Shown: positions 34,347 to 43,953, counted from the stretch's first letter. The stretch: DNA of 64,000 nucleotides from Fulvivirga sp. M361 (GCF_007097395.1 NZ_VKDC01000011.1:1-64000), one strand, 5' to 3'. Translations and numbers: made by a program. Notes: a model not told the origin generated them from the letters alone.

Positions 34347-35860
34347 ATGAAAAATCTATTATCGATCGGTCTTGTTTTACTCTGCACAGCCGGGGCCTTT
34401 GCACAAGACATGACAACTAACACAGACGCCCCCATAGGGGACAATCAAAACTCCAAAACTGCCGGAGAATATGGCCCCGTTCTGCTTGAAGATATTCACC
34501 TGATAGAAAAGCTGGCAGCTTTTGACAGGGAGCGTATCCCGGAACGGGTGGTACGTGCACGCGGGGCAGGTGCATTCAGTCATTTTGAAGCTACGGCCGA
34601 CATGTCTGAATTCACTATGGCAGCACCATTCAACCAAAAAGGTGAAAAACGGAGCTGGCTGTACGGTTTTCTACTGTAATTCATGGTAAAGGCTCACCTG
34701 AAACAGCCTGTGATCCTCGTGGTTTTGCTGTGAAGTTTTATACCGAGCAAGGCAATTATGATATTGTGGGTAACAACCTTCCGGTGTTCTTCATCCGTGA
34801 TGTCATGAAATTTTCGGACATGGTACACTCTCTGAAACCTTCCCCGGTAACTAATAAGCAAGATCCTAACCGTTTCTTTGATTTCTTTTCTAACATCCCT
34901 GAGGCTACTCATATGATCACCCGGCTTTGGACAGACCTGGGCACTCCACTGGGTTATCAATACATAAACGGCAGCAGTGTACATGGTTTTAAGTGGATCA
35001 ATAATAAAGGTGAAGTGACTTATGTAAAATATTCCTGGGTATCAAAGCAAGGAGAGAAAAATATGAGTTCAGAAGAAGTCAGTATACAGCAATCCAAAGA
35101 CTGGCAGCACGCAACAGTATCATTATTCAATAATATAAAAGAGGGCAATCATCCCCAATGGAACCTATACGTGCAGATGATCAAGCCTGAAGACATACAC
35201 AACTTCGATTTCTGGCCACTGGACGCTACCAAAGATTGGCCAGCCGATAAAATTAACAAAGTAAAGATCGCTACCATGACGTTGAACAGAAATCCTGTAA
35301 ATTACTTTCAGGAAGTAGAATCTATCGCCTTTTCTCGTGGCTCTCTGATCCCGGGTGTAGAGTCTTCGGAAGATCGGTTATTACAAGGCAGGCTTTTCTC
35401 CTATTTCGATACACACCTCCACAGGTTAGGGCCTAATTACTTACAAATAGATGTTAACGAGCCTAAAAATAAAGCCGTAAACTATAATTCTGATAGCTAT
35501 TTAAGCGCCAGAAACGATGATTTTTTACATGCGGATATCAATTATCAATCCAGCAATAAAGTCTCACTAGCTGAAAATACGGATTATCGCTATTCCAAAT
35601 CAACCTTAAAAAATGTAACGATCATGCAGCAAAGTATATCCAAGACAAATGATTTTGCCCAGGCGGGTGAGTTCTATCGCTCGTTGAGCAAAGTAGATCA
35701 AGATCATTTGATTGCCAACTTAAGTGGTGATCTGGGGCAGGTAACAGACAAAAACATACAAAAAAAGATGGTGACTTATTTTTACCGGGCAGACAAAGAC
35801 TATGGCATGCGAGTAGCACAAGCATTGGGATTTGGAATGAAGGACTTCGTGGATCCCTAA
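34347..35860 (+). pseudogene. Frameshifted secreted catalase-like gene
   Basis: A signal peptide ([20 protein letters not shown]) is followed by the catalase core. The first frame covers [20 protein letters not shown] and stops at 34677; the second frame resumes at [20 protein letters not shown] and runs through GNNLPVFFIRD and the haem-ligand segment RLFSYFDTHLHRLGPNYLQI. Restoring one A in the A5 run at 34645-34649 (GGTGAAAAACGG) joins the frames exactly. In addition, the distal catalytic His of the VVHA(R/K)G motif is Arg (CGT 34554-34556), while the Tyr ligand and Asn are kept. Frameshift plus loss of the His suggest decay; a sequencing error could explain only the former. Confidence 0.75.
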
Positions 35861-35930
35861 AATCCTGATCTCTGCTTCATCTTTCTGTGGATCGTAGCAT
35901 TGCAACGAAATAAAGACAATTCTGACACAA

Positions 35931-36476
35931 ATGATTAACATAAAACTCACATTAACATTTATTCTGTTCAATATTTTATCATGCCAGCTTAAGGGGCAGC
36001 AACTTCCCGGTATTTTCGATGCATGTCGTACCGGTAACTTTGACGTAATAAAAAAACTCAGCATACACCACCTTGATATACTCAACAGCCAGGATGACAA
36101 AGGTTACACTCCCCTGATCCTGGCCGTATATAATGATCATCCTCATATTGTAAAGTTTTTGCTATCTCAATCAGTACATGTAGATGCTCAGGATAACTCT
36201 GGCAATACCGCATTAATGGGAGCTGTGTTCAAAGGTTATTCATATTACGTAAAACTTCTTTTGCAGCATAAAGCTTCTGTCAACCTGCAAAACTACAACC
36301 TTGCTACAGCACTTACATTCGCCGTTACCTTTAGTAGCTCTGACGTAGTAAGCGAATTACTAGCGCAAGAAGCTCAATATGACCTAAAAGACGCACGTGG
36401 ATTGACTCCCTTAGATCATGCCTGGATGCAGGGTAACATCATGGCAGAAGAATTAATTAGGACTTATACTGATTAA
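35931..36476 (+). CDS. Ankyrin-repeat protein (catalase partner, AnkB-like)
   Basis: 181 residues with an N-terminal signal or anchor (to about 22, LSCQLKGQ; a lipobox is possible). About four ankyrin repeats follow, with the G-x-T-P/A-L-x-x-A-V core: DDKGYTPLILAVYNDHPHIV, NSGNTALMGAVFKGYSYYVK, NLATALTFAVTFSSSDVVSE, ARGLTPLDHA. Such proteins sit next to catalase genes in many bacteria (katB-ankB) and help catalase work in the periplasm. Here it follows the broken catalase by 70 bp and still looks intact. Confidence 0.8.
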   Translation: MINIKLTLTFILFNILSCQLKGQQLPGIFDACRTGNFDVIKKLSIHHLDILNSQDDKGYTPLILAVYNDHPHIVKFLLSQSVHVDAQDNSGNTALMGAVFKGYSYYVKLLLQHKASVNLQNYNLATALTFAVTFSSSDVVSELLAQEAQYDLKDARGLTPLDHAWMQGNIMAEELIRTYTD

Positions 36477-36620
36477 ACAGGGCATCCGAGGGAACACAAT
36501 TAAACGAATTTTATTATTCATTGTATTGCAAGTACAATATACTATGTGTATGACTCGATTTACTTGTTATAATAAATATTATCTGCATCGTTAAAAATCT
36601 CAATTAACATTCATATTTTT

Positions 36621-36639
36621 CATTCACAAATTGTGAATG
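36621..36639 (+). promoter_or_regulatory. Palindrome next to the start of the 36642 gene
   Basis: ATTCACAA-A-TTGTGAAT, bounded by C and G, is a 19-bp palindrome with only the centre unpaired. It ends 2 bases before the ATG. It could be a repressor operator or an RNA hairpin masking translation start. No second copy was found in the window. Confidence 0.45.
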
Positions 36640-36641
36640 AA

Positions 36642-37703
36642 ATGAAGAAACTTGATAAAGGCTTTAGAATGCCGAGTGCGGCCTATACCCTACCCAGAAA
36701 AGCTATTAAAGGGTATATCCCTATTGAACAACCTCCGAAAATTGGTGACGTATTGTATGGCCAGGTCGATACAATAGGACAGCATAGTTCATTGGAGAAC
36801 AGCCAGGGAAGAATACATACTATTCACCCCGGGACTAAAGCTACTTTTGTGTTTGGCAATCGCTATGCACCAGATTATTATGAGGGTATAATCCCCGATA
36901 CTACTAACTTTGAAAACCTTGATTTATTGGCACGTTCCGGAGTTATAGGTCAGGTGGTATCGAAAAGTGGTAAGGTCATTTCACCTACAACGATAAAACC
37001 TATTGGATATGCTTGTGATCTGACGGGAGAGATCCTAAATACAAGGTCTTTCAGCCTGATCAAACCAAAAAATATTGAAAAGAAATTCCCCAGGGCTAAG
37101 CTTATCCTGGCTATCGGCACTGCCATGAACTCCGGAAAAAGTGCTGCTGCTACGGCCTGTGTTTATGCACTATCAGTTCATGACAAAGAAGTACGAGCTT
37201 CAAAAGTAACAGGCACGGCCAGCCTTAAAGACATCCTGAGCATGAATGATGCTGGCGCTACTCATTATTCTGACTTTTCATTTATGGGATATCCTGCAAC
37301 CTACCTCATTGATGAAAGTGAGGTCACTACTATTTTTGATAAACTAGACATGAAATACGCGAATAACAAGGAGAATTACTGGGTGGTAGAATTTGCAGAT
37401 GGTATTAATCAAAGAGAGACCGCTATGTTACTTCGGTCTGAAACTGTAAGAAAAAGAATACACAAACTTATCTTTTGTGCGGCAGATTCCTTTGGTGCCA
37501 TAGGCGGACTGGAAGTATTAAAAAACAAATTCAATTTGATACCGGATGCCATTTCAGGAGTATGTTCAAGTTCTCCGCTTCATATTAAAGAGTTGAGTGA
37601 ATATACAGACATACCTGTGTTCAATAGCCTTAATATCAAATCCCAGGAGCTATTTAAAATATTAACCACAACTAGAAAACGTACACAAAACCATAAATCA
37701 TGA
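36642..37703 (+). CDS. P-loop protein resembling DUF1611 (DgcN-type) proteins
   Basis: 353 residues from ATG 36642; an in-frame GTG at 36633 lies inside the palindrome and is less likely. An N-terminal beta domain (about 1-145) is followed by a Rossmann/P-loop half with GTAMNSGKS (159-167, Walker A-like) and later VVEFADGINQRE and LIFCAADSFGAIGGLEVL. The arrangement resembles DUF1611, which includes the D-glutamate N-acetyltransferase DgcN, but the match is partial and I am not sure. Its 3' end overlaps the isoaspartyl peptidase start by 4 bp (ATGA), so the two products are translationally coupled. Confidence 0.5.
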   Translation: MKKLDKGFRMPSAAYTLPRKAIKGYIPIEQPPKIGDVLYGQVDTIGQHSSLENSQGRIHTIHPGTKATFVFGNRYAPDYYEGIIPDTTNFENLDLLARSGVIGQVVSKSGKVISPTTIKPIGYACDLTGEILNTRSFSLIKPKNIEKKFPRAKLILAIGTAMNSGKSAAATACVYALSVHDKEVRASKVTGTASLKDILSMNDAGATHYSDFSFMGYPATYLIDESEVTTIFDKLDMKYANNKENYWVVEFADGINQRETAMLLRSETVRKRIHKLIFCAADSFGAIGGLEVLKNKFNLIPDAISGVCSSSPLHIKELSEYTDIPVFNSLNIKSQELFKILTTTRKRTQNHKS

Positions 37704-38626
37704 AGGCATATGGTATTGCCATACACGGTGGAGCCGGCACCGTTTCTAGAGCAAAAATGACCAAATGGAAGGCTGAGGCATACAAAGAAACATTGAAAAG
37801 AGCCTATAGCATGGCATATCAAACATTACACAAAGGAGGGAGCTCAATAGACGCGGTTATTGAGGCAATTGTTATTCTTGAAGACAGCTATTTGTTTAAT
37901 GCCGGGAAGGGCTCTGTATACACACATCTCGGCACTCATGAAATGGACGCTGCTGTTATGGAGGGGAAAAAGCTTAAAGCAGGTGCTGTGGCCAGTGTCG
38001 GGTATGTAAAAAATCCCATCAAACTTGCACACACTGTGATGACTAAAACAAAACACGTTTTGATCAGTGGTGAACAAGCAACAGAATTTGCCAAAGATCA
38101 TAACCTGGAAATAGAATCTAAAGAATACTTCTACGATGAGTTCAGGTATAAACAATGGCAAAAGGCCCTGATGAATGACAAAGTTCAGCTCGATCACGAT
38201 GAGGACGGGCAAAAGTTTGGGACGGTTGGTGCCGTCGCTCTAGATAAAAAAGGAAACCTTGCCTCAGGCACCTCTACAGGTGGTATGGTAAATAAAAAAT
38301 ATGGACGTATTGGTGATACACCTCTCATTGGGATAGGCACATATGCAAACAATGACAGTTGTGCCATCTCTTGCACCGGCCATGGAGAGTTCTTTATACG
38401 TGCTGCCGTAGCTTATGATATTTCAGCACGAATGATGTACAATAAACAATCCCTACAAGAAGCATCAAACGAAGTAATTCATAAAGAACTGCCTGCATTA
38501 GGAGGAAGAGGTGGATTAATTGGCATTGATAAACATGGCCATATTGTAATGCCCTTTAATACCAAAGGAATGTACCGTGGCCTCAAAAGCTCAAAAAACG
38601 AAGAGTTTGTGGGTATTTTTGAGTGA
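37700..38626 (+). CDS. Isoaspartyl peptidase / L-asparaginase (Ntn-hydrolase)
   Basis: 308 residues. IAIHGGAGTV (7-15) opens the plant-type asparaginase fold. The autocleavage site is G174-T175 (KFGTVGAVALD), T175 being the N-terminal nucleophile after cleavage. GTSTGGM and RIGDTPLIGIGTYA form the active-site loops, and TGHGE follows. The enzyme cleaves beta-aspartyl dipeptides and asparagine. No signal peptide, so cytoplasmic. It is coupled by a 4-bp overlap to the P-loop gene upstream, an unusual partner that hints at a shared amino-acid or peptide substrate. Confidence 0.9.
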   Translation: MKAYGIAIHGGAGTVSRAKMTKWKAEAYKETLKRAYSMAYQTLHKGGSSIDAVIEAIVILEDSYLFNAGKGSVYTHLGTHEMDAAVMEGKKLKAGAVASVGYVKNPIKLAHTVMTKTKHVLISGEQATEFAKDHNLEIESKEYFYDEFRYKQWQKALMNDKVQLDHDEDGQKFGTVGAVALDKKGNLASGTSTGGMVNKKYGRIGDTPLIGIGTYANNDSCAISCTGHGEFFIRAAVAYDISARMMYNKQSLQEASNEVIHKELPALGGRGGLIGIDKHGHIVMPFNTKGMYRGLKSSKNEEFVGIFE

Positions 38627-38633
38627 TTGAGCT

Positions 38634-39146
38634 TTATCCCTTGGAAAGAATGATCCCAACGGCCTCAGCCAAGTCCTTAGTTTTATGGTCAGCAATAGTA
38701 CTATCACTATGATCTACCTGGATAGTGCGGATACCTATTTTTTTTGCAGGTACCAGGTCCCGTTCCTTATCTCCGACCATCCATGACCTTTCAACAGCTA
38801 CATCGAACCGCGCTATGGCTTTTTCAAACATGAGCGATCCGGGCTTGCGGGTAAGACTTTCCGTAACCTTGGGATGCCATGGTGAATAGTAGAAATGATC
38901 AATTCCATGATCACATTTTTTCTGGATAAGTTCATGACATTCATGCATTTGCTGACGTGTATAGATCTCCTGGGCAATACCGGACTGGTTAGTAATAACT
39001 ACTATAGTATAACCTGTATCCTTCAATAAACGGATGGCACCCGCTACTCCGGGCAGGATTGTCAACTTCTCGGATGAATACACATAATCCACATAGTCTT
39101 TGTTGATTACACCATCTCTATCAAGAAAAATACAAGGCTTGGACAT
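38634..39146 (-). CDS. HAD-IIIA phosphatase, GmhB-like
   Basis: 170 residues. Motif I FLDRDGVIN (7-15), motif II ITNQSG, and motif III/IV MVGDKERDL with a preceding RKPG (Lys). The order and size match histidinol-phosphate / heptose-1,7-bisphosphate phosphatases (GmhB). Those usually hold a zinc through C-x-H ... C-x-C just before CRKP; here the segment reads YYSPWHP...SLTRKPG, without the cysteines. Such a Cys-less form exists but makes the substrate assignment uncertain. It converges with the isoaspartyl peptidase gene, stops 7 bp apart. Confidence 0.78.
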   Translation of the reverse strand: MSKPCIFLDRDGVINKDYVDYVYSSEKLTILPGVAGAIRLLKDTGYTIVVITNQSGIAQEIYTRQQMHECHELIQKKCDHGIDHFYYSPWHPKVTESLTRKPGSLMFEKAIARFDVAVERSWMVGDKERDLVPAKKIGIRTIQVDHSDSTIADHKTKDLAEAVGIILSKG

Positions 39147-39273
39147 TTCGATAATTTGTTGAAAAATTCAATGTTAATTAAAAGAATGACATTTAACTTA
39201 ATTCAAATTAACATTCTTAAAGATTCATCAAGTTTTCTTAAATTAGTCAACACTCAATAAACCGCATTAATTC

Positions 39274-40014
39274 TTGAACGATAGTCTGGTCATAATACCT
39301 ACGTACAATGAAAAGGAAAATATCCGCTTAATCATTGAAGAAGTTTTTACACTGGAGAAGAAATTTGATGTACTGATCGTTGATGACAGTTCACCAGACG
39401 GTACTGGTGATATCGTCAAAGAGCTACAGCAAATAGATTACGATGGCCGTCAGCTACACCTGCTGGAACGCACGGGAAAACAAGGCCTGGGAACTGCTTA
39501 TATAACAGGCTTCAAATACGCCATTGATAATCGTTATGACTACATCTATGAGATGGATGCAGACTTTTCGCACAATCCTAAAGACCTGGAAAGACTTTAT
39601 ACGGCCTGTGCGGAAGAAGGTGCTGACCTGGCGGTAGGTTCACGATATGTATCAGGAGTAAATGTGGTAAACTGGCCTATGGGGCGTGTCATCATGTCTT
39701 ATTTCGCCAGTATGTATGTTCGGTTTATTACGGGAATGCCTATAAATGACACTACGGCCGGATTTGTCTGTTTCAAAAGGCATGTACTTGAAAGTATTGC
39801 CCTGGACAGCGTAAAGTTTGTAGGTTACGCTTTCCAGATTGAAATGAAATTTCTCGCTACAAAGTTTGGATTCAATATCCACGAAGTACCTATTATTTTT
39901 ACAGATCGTACACGGGGGAAATCAAAAATGTCAACCTCTATTTTTAAAGAAGCCTTCTTCGGTGTAATACAAATGAAGATAGATAGTTTATTTAAAAAAT
40001 ACATCCCGGCTTGA
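39274..40014 (+). CDS. Polyprenol-phosphate mannosyl/glycosyltransferase (Dpm1-like, GT2)
   Basis: 246 residues from TTG 39274 (no ATG fits; the fold starts at once: LVIIPTYNEKENI). VDDSSPDGTGD and EMDADFSHNP give the GT-A nucleotide and metal sites (DAD). FVGYAFQIEMKFLATKFGF and RTRGKSKMSTSI complete the DPMS family. No C-terminal membrane helices, as in the short bacterial/eukaryotic catalytic subunit. It transfers a sugar, probably mannose or another hexose, from a nucleotide sugar to a polyprenyl phosphate for envelope glycans. Confidence 0.88.
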   Translation: MNDSLVIIPTYNEKENIRLIIEEVFTLEKKFDVLIVDDSSPDGTGDIVKELQQIDYDGRQLHLLERTGKQGLGTAYITGFKYAIDNRYDYIYEMDADFSHNPKDLERLYTACAEEGADLAVGSRYVSGVNVVNWPMGRVIMSYFASMYVRFITGMPINDTTAGFVCFKRHVLESIALDSVKFVGYAFQIEMKFLATKFGFNIHEVPIIFTDRTRGKSKMSTSIFKEAFFGVIQMKIDSLFKKYIPA

Positions 40015-40090
40015 GCTCTTCTGACCAGGATCTAATACGGCTAACTGATCATCAAGGTCCTGCAATACCTGAATTATCGTTACTACCAGA

Positions 40091-41263
40091 ATGACAGGTG
40101 CCTCTAAAAGTTGGGTTCTCCTGATCATCGTTATTTCTCAATTTGCCTGTACCTCACTTTGGTTTGCGGGTAATGCCGTTGTCAATAATATTATTGACGC
40201 TTATGCCTTACAACCAGATGTCGTAGGGTACATCACCTCGTCTGTACAGTTTGGGTTTATTACCGGAACGTTGCTTTTTGCCTTGTTCACACTGGCCGAC
40301 CGCTTTTCTCCTTCAAAAGTATTTTTCACATGTGCAGTACTTGGTGCACTGGCTAACCTGATCATCTTTTTAGGCTCTGCGCTTTCCATTCTACTGATCT
40401 CCAGGTTTGCTACAGGTTTATTGTTAGCAGGCATTTATCCGGTAGGCATGAAAATAGCTGCCGATCATCATAAGCAGGGGCTGGGTAAAGCCCTTGGGTA
40501 CCTGGTAGGAGCACTCGTCGTGGGCACAGCTTTTCCCCACCTTTTGAGCAGTTTTGATCACATACTCTCCTGGCAATATGTAGTGGTAGCTACCTCGCTG
40601 TGCTCACTTTCCGGTGGCATACTCATGGTACTTTTCGTCCCTGACGGCCCTTATCGGAAGAGAAGTACAAAACTTGACCTGTCTTCCTTTTTTAAGGTTT
40701 TTAAGCGAAAAGAATTTCGTCTGTCTGCCTTTGGTTACTTCGGTCATATGTGGGAATTATATGCATTTTGGGCTTTCATACCTGGTCTGCTGGAGGCTTA
40801 TGCTTCTTATAACAGCATTACACTGAATGTGTCCCTCCTCTCCTTTTGGATGATTGCCATAGGAGGTATATCCTGTGTGGCCGGAGGTTATCTTTCCACC
40901 AGGATCGGTAGTCATAAAACTGCTTTTTACGCACTTTTAATTTCGGGATGTTGTTGTATTCTATCTCCCTTTTTCTTCGAGGTTGGCCTGTTGCCTTTTA
41001 TAGGACTCATGTCCATCTGGACATTAAGTGTTATTGCCGACTCACCACAGTTTTCTACACTTGTAGCCCAGTCGGCACCGGAGGACGCCAAGGGGACAGC
41101 ATTAACCATTGTCAACTCTATTGGCTTTTTGATCACCATTATAAGTATACAATTGCTTAATTGGATGGTCACTGAATGGGAAATAAAATATATTTTTACG
41201 GTACTGGCCTTAGGACCCATTTTTGGGCTATTATCTATCACTCGAAACAAAAGTAAAAGCTGA
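40091..41263 (+). CDS. MFS transporter
   Basis: 390 residues with about 12 hydrophobic segments, no signal peptide. The first helix (SWVLLIIVISQFACTSLWFA) and the loop ADRFSPSKVFFTCAVLGAL between helices 2 and 3 fit the major facilitator family. The conserved MKIAADHHKQGLGKALGYLV segment lies at helix 4-5. The CynX/nitrate-cyanate-like subgroup is possible, but the substrate is unknown. It lies 76 bp after the glycosyltransferase gene on the same strand; the next gene is convergent. Confidence 0.82.
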   Translation: MTGASKSWVLLIIVISQFACTSLWFAGNAVVNNIIDAYALQPDVVGYITSSVQFGFITGTLLFALFTLADRFSPSKVFFTCAVLGALANLIIFLGSALSILLISRFATGLLLAGIYPVGMKIAADHHKQGLGKALGYLVGALVVGTAFPHLLSSFDHILSWQYVVVATSLCSLSGGILMVLFVPDGPYRKRSTKLDLSSFFKVFKRKEFRLSAFGYFGHMWELYAFWAFIPGLLEAYASYNSITLNVSLLSFWMIAIGGISCVAGGYLSTRIGSHKTAFYALLISGCCCILSPFFFEVGLLPFIGLMSIWTLSVIADSPQFSTLVAQSAPEDAKGTALTIVNSIGFLITIISIQLLNWMVTEWEIKYIFTVLALGPIFGLLSITRNKSKS

Positions 41264-41279
41264 CCTTCGAAGTCCTTGT

Positions 41280-42500
41280 TCAATCGAATCGGATACTTTT
41301 AATAGGATTCACTCGTACTATTATCATACCGGGAAGCATAACAATCAGGCTCACCACCGTAAAGGTTAAAAGATTCAGCGTCAAAATGATTTGCCAATCC
41401 CAGCCAATAGGCACATAGCTCATATAATAATCATTCGGATTAAGCGGTATTACTTTCAGGTAATACTGAATAAAACAAATACCAAGGCCAATAAAGTTAC
41501 CCCCTATTAAACCCTTTAGGACCAGGCTTATTCCATTATATGTGAATATACCTCTGATCTGTCGGTTGGTAGCGCCGAATGCTTTCAATAATCCTATCAT
41601 CCGAGTGCGCTCCATGATAAGGATCAAGATGATAGATACCATGTTTACACACACGACTAATAATATGATACCCAGGAAAATATTCACCTGCCTGTCGATA
41701 AGGAAAAGCCACTCAAATACCTGGATATATTTGTCACTGATCTTTTCTACAAATAAGTCAAAGTCCAGCAGGTCATCCAATAAAGATTCAGCCTTATCAA
41801 CTTGTTGAGTATTTTTTACAAACACCTCCATGCCTCCCGCCAATGAGTCCGGCCAACTATTAAGACGTTGTACCAGTCTTATATCTCCCAGGATAAATTT
41901 ATCGTCATAATAATCAGAAAGATTAGTTTCATAAATACCGACCACCTTAAGTTTTCGTGGCCGTGGCGGTTGCATAAAAAAATGCACTATAATATCATCA
42001 TCTATAGCCAATTGAAGCTTATCCGCTATGATACGGCTAATTACCACCTCCTTGGAATAACTGTCAACTGAAAAATCCACAAAACGTCCTTCTACCAGAT
42101 TATCTCCAAACCTGGAAAGGTCGAAGCTCTTACCCACTCCCTTGAATACAACTCCTAAAATCTCTTCTTTGGTTTTAAGTAACCCGGCCTTATGGCTGTA
42201 TTCCTGCACATGATCAATCTGATCAAGTTCGCCATAGGATTGAAACAAAATGTTATTTAAAGAAATGGGTACCTCATCATAAGAATTGCCCAATGTATAT
42301 TTGGTAACCTGTATATGAGCACTGAAACTATAAATTTTTTCTGTTACAGTACTCTGAAACCCTTTTAAGATTAAAAAAGAGACGATCATCACTGCCAATC
42401 CAATGGCTATACTGCCAACAGCTATTTTATGAATAGTAGCAGAAAAAGTACCTGTTGCTCCTTTGCTGACCTTTTTAGATATAAAATAAGAAAAATTCAA
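41280..42500 (-). CDS. FtsX/LolC-type lipoprotein-releasing ABC permease
   Basis: 406 residues with four membrane segments: near 25-48 (KIAVGSIAIGLAVMIVSFLI), and three in the C-terminal half (ILLVVCVNMVSIILILIMER, LVLKGLIGGNFIGLGICFIQ, LTLNLLTFTVVSLIVMLPGM). A periplasmic MacB-like core domain (about 50-260) is inserted between the first two. The RTRMIGLLKAFGATNRQIRG motif and the C-terminal NPIKSIRFD are signatures of LolC/E. The protein probably helps extract lipoproteins from the inner membrane. No ATPase gene (LolD) lies beside it. Confidence 0.85.
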   Translation of the reverse strand: MNFSYFISKKVSKGATGTFSATIHKIAVGSIAIGLAVMIVSFLILKGFQSTVTEKIYSFSAHIQVTKYTLGNSYDEVPISLNNILFQSYGELDQIDHVQEYSHKAGLLKTKEEILGVVFKGVGKSFDLSRFGDNLVEGRFVDFSVDSYSKEVVISRIIADKLQLAIDDDIIVHFFMQPPRPRKLKVVGIYETNLSDYYDDKFILGDIRLVQRLNSWPDSLAGGMEVFVKNTQQVDKAESLLDDLLDFDLFVEKISDKYIQVFEWLFLIDRQVNIFLGIILLVVCVNMVSIILILIMERTRMIGLLKAFGATNRQIRGIFTYNGISLVLKGLIGGNFIGLGICFIQYYLKVIPLNPNDYYMSYVPIGWDWQIILTLNLLTFTVVSLIVMLPGMIIVRVNPIKSIRFD

Positions 42501-42736
42501 AAGGCTTTTACTGTTTCAGTCATCCTCCAAATTAAAGCATTAACCATCTAAGAACGTCTGTATTACGTTATCTATTTTTTGGGTGTTAAAATTTATCAAC
42601 TCCAGCAGAATATTCTCCCGAACATTCAAAAAACAATTAGATCATACTACAATTCAGAAAATACAGATAGCACACACGCAAGTTCTGCACAAAACGTAGT
42701 TTTGGCAGGTTACATGTTATATACCATGATAACCTT

Positions 42737-42744
42737 TAAGTTTG
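42737..42744 (+). promoter_or_regulatory. -7 box (TAnnTTTG) of the NamZ-like gene
   Basis: TAAGTTTG is an exact match to the Bacteroidota -7 consensus, 12 bp before ATG 42757, so the transcript leader would be short. I found no well-spaced -33 TTG. Confidence 0.45.
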
Positions 42745-42756
42745 GTAACTAAACAC

Positions 42757-43953
42757 ATGAAATTTCTGTTGATGATCACCTTTCACAATCAATTGTTATC
42801 TATTCTCCTCATTTTCATTAGCCTAAGCTGCAGACATACACAGCCTGAAGCTAAACTATTGACTGTAGGGGCAGCACGTACAGGACAATACCTCCCATTA
42901 ATCATGAATAAAAAAGTTGCTCTGGTCACTAATCACTCTGCATTAGTCGGAGATATTCATTTAGTGGACACCTTGCTCACATTAGGAATCCCTATTACCA
43001 AGGTGATGGCACCTGAGCACGGCTTTCGCGGAGATAAGTCAGATGGAGCTACCATTGCCGACGGTCGGGATGCTAAAACAGGTATACCCATCTTATCCAT
43101 CTATGGTAAAACAAAAAAACCAACCCAAGAAATGTTACAGGATGTAGAGGTAGTACTCTTTGATATCCAAGATGTAGGAGTACGTTTTTTTACCTTTATC
43201 AGTACGATGCACTATGTGATGGAAGCCTGTGCGGAAAACAATATCCCATTTATTGTACTTGACCGCCCAAACCCTAATGGCATGTATATAGATGGTCCGG
43301 TATTAGATCCTGATTTCCAGTCATTCGTTGGTATGCACCCTATTCCATTGGTGCATGGCCTGACTATGGGCGAGCTGGCTAAAATGATCAACGGAGAAGG
43401 GTGGCTTACAAATAGCATTAAAGCTGATCTCACAGTCATCCAGATGAACCAGTATGATCATGCTACCATCTATCCATTACCTGTCAAACCCTCTCCTAAT
43501 CTGCCTAATGACCTGGCTGTAGGCTTATACCCTTCCCTGGCTTTGTTTGAAGGCACAGCAATAAGTATAGGACGCGGTACTTATGAGCCATTCTTGCAGT
43601 TTGGCCATCCATCTTTTGAAGGTACTTTTAACTATAGTTTTACTCCTGTGTCCATTGAGGGCATGTCCAAATATCCGCCGTTAGAAGGTGAAACCTGTTA
43701 TGGAAAATCTCTGATGTCGCTCAAAAAAGCCCCGTCTTTCACCTTGAAGTATGTACTGGAGGCTTATGAGATATTTGAGAATAAGGAAAATTTCTTTAAG
43801 CCTTATTTCAACAAACTACTGGGGCAATCAAATACCATGGACCAAATTAAGGCAGGTCTGTCGGAGAAGGAAATCCGAAACTCATGGCAGGATCAACTTG
43901 ACTCTTACAAAGAGATGAGAAAGCGCTACTTACTGTATACAGATGTTGAATGA
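42757..43953 (+). CDS. DUF1343 / NamZ-like exo-beta-N-acetylmuramidase lipoprotein
   Basis: 398 residues from ATG 42757 (an in-frame TTG 15 bp earlier falls in the -7 box). The lipobox ISLSC is near residue 24. The DUF1343 landmarks are in order: KKVALVTNHSALV, MAPEHGFRGD (the Glu-His pair that carries catalysis in the NamZ family), VVLFDIQDVGVRFFTFISTM, DRPNPNG and IGRGTYEPFLQFGHP. NamZ releases terminal N-acetylmuramic acid from peptidoglycan fragments, so it acts in cell-wall turnover in the periplasm or at the outer membrane. Confidence 0.88.
   Translation: MKFLLMITFHNQLLSILLIFISLSCRHTQPEAKLLTVGAARTGQYLPLIMNKKVALVTNHSALVGDIHLVDTLLTLGIPITKVMAPEHGFRGDKSDGATIADGRDAKTGIPILSIYGKTKKPTQEMLQDVEVVLFDIQDVGVRFFTFISTMHYVMEACAENNIPFIVLDRPNPNGMYIDGPVLDPDFQSFVGMHPIPLVHGLTMGELAKMINGEGWLTNSIKADLTVIQMNQYDHATIYPLPVKPSPNLPNDLAVGLYPSLALFEGTAISIGRGTYEPFLQFGHPSFEGTFNYSFTPVSIEGMSKYPPLEGETCYGKSLMSLKKAPSFTLKYVLEAYEIFENKENFFKPYFNKLLGQSNTMDQIKAGLSEKEIRNSWQDQLDSYKEMRKRYLLYTDVE

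Noticed and set aside
34323-34679. A separate short catalase-like protein followed by a second enzyme
   Set aside because: One base restores a single continuous catalase frame, so these are two halves of one gene.
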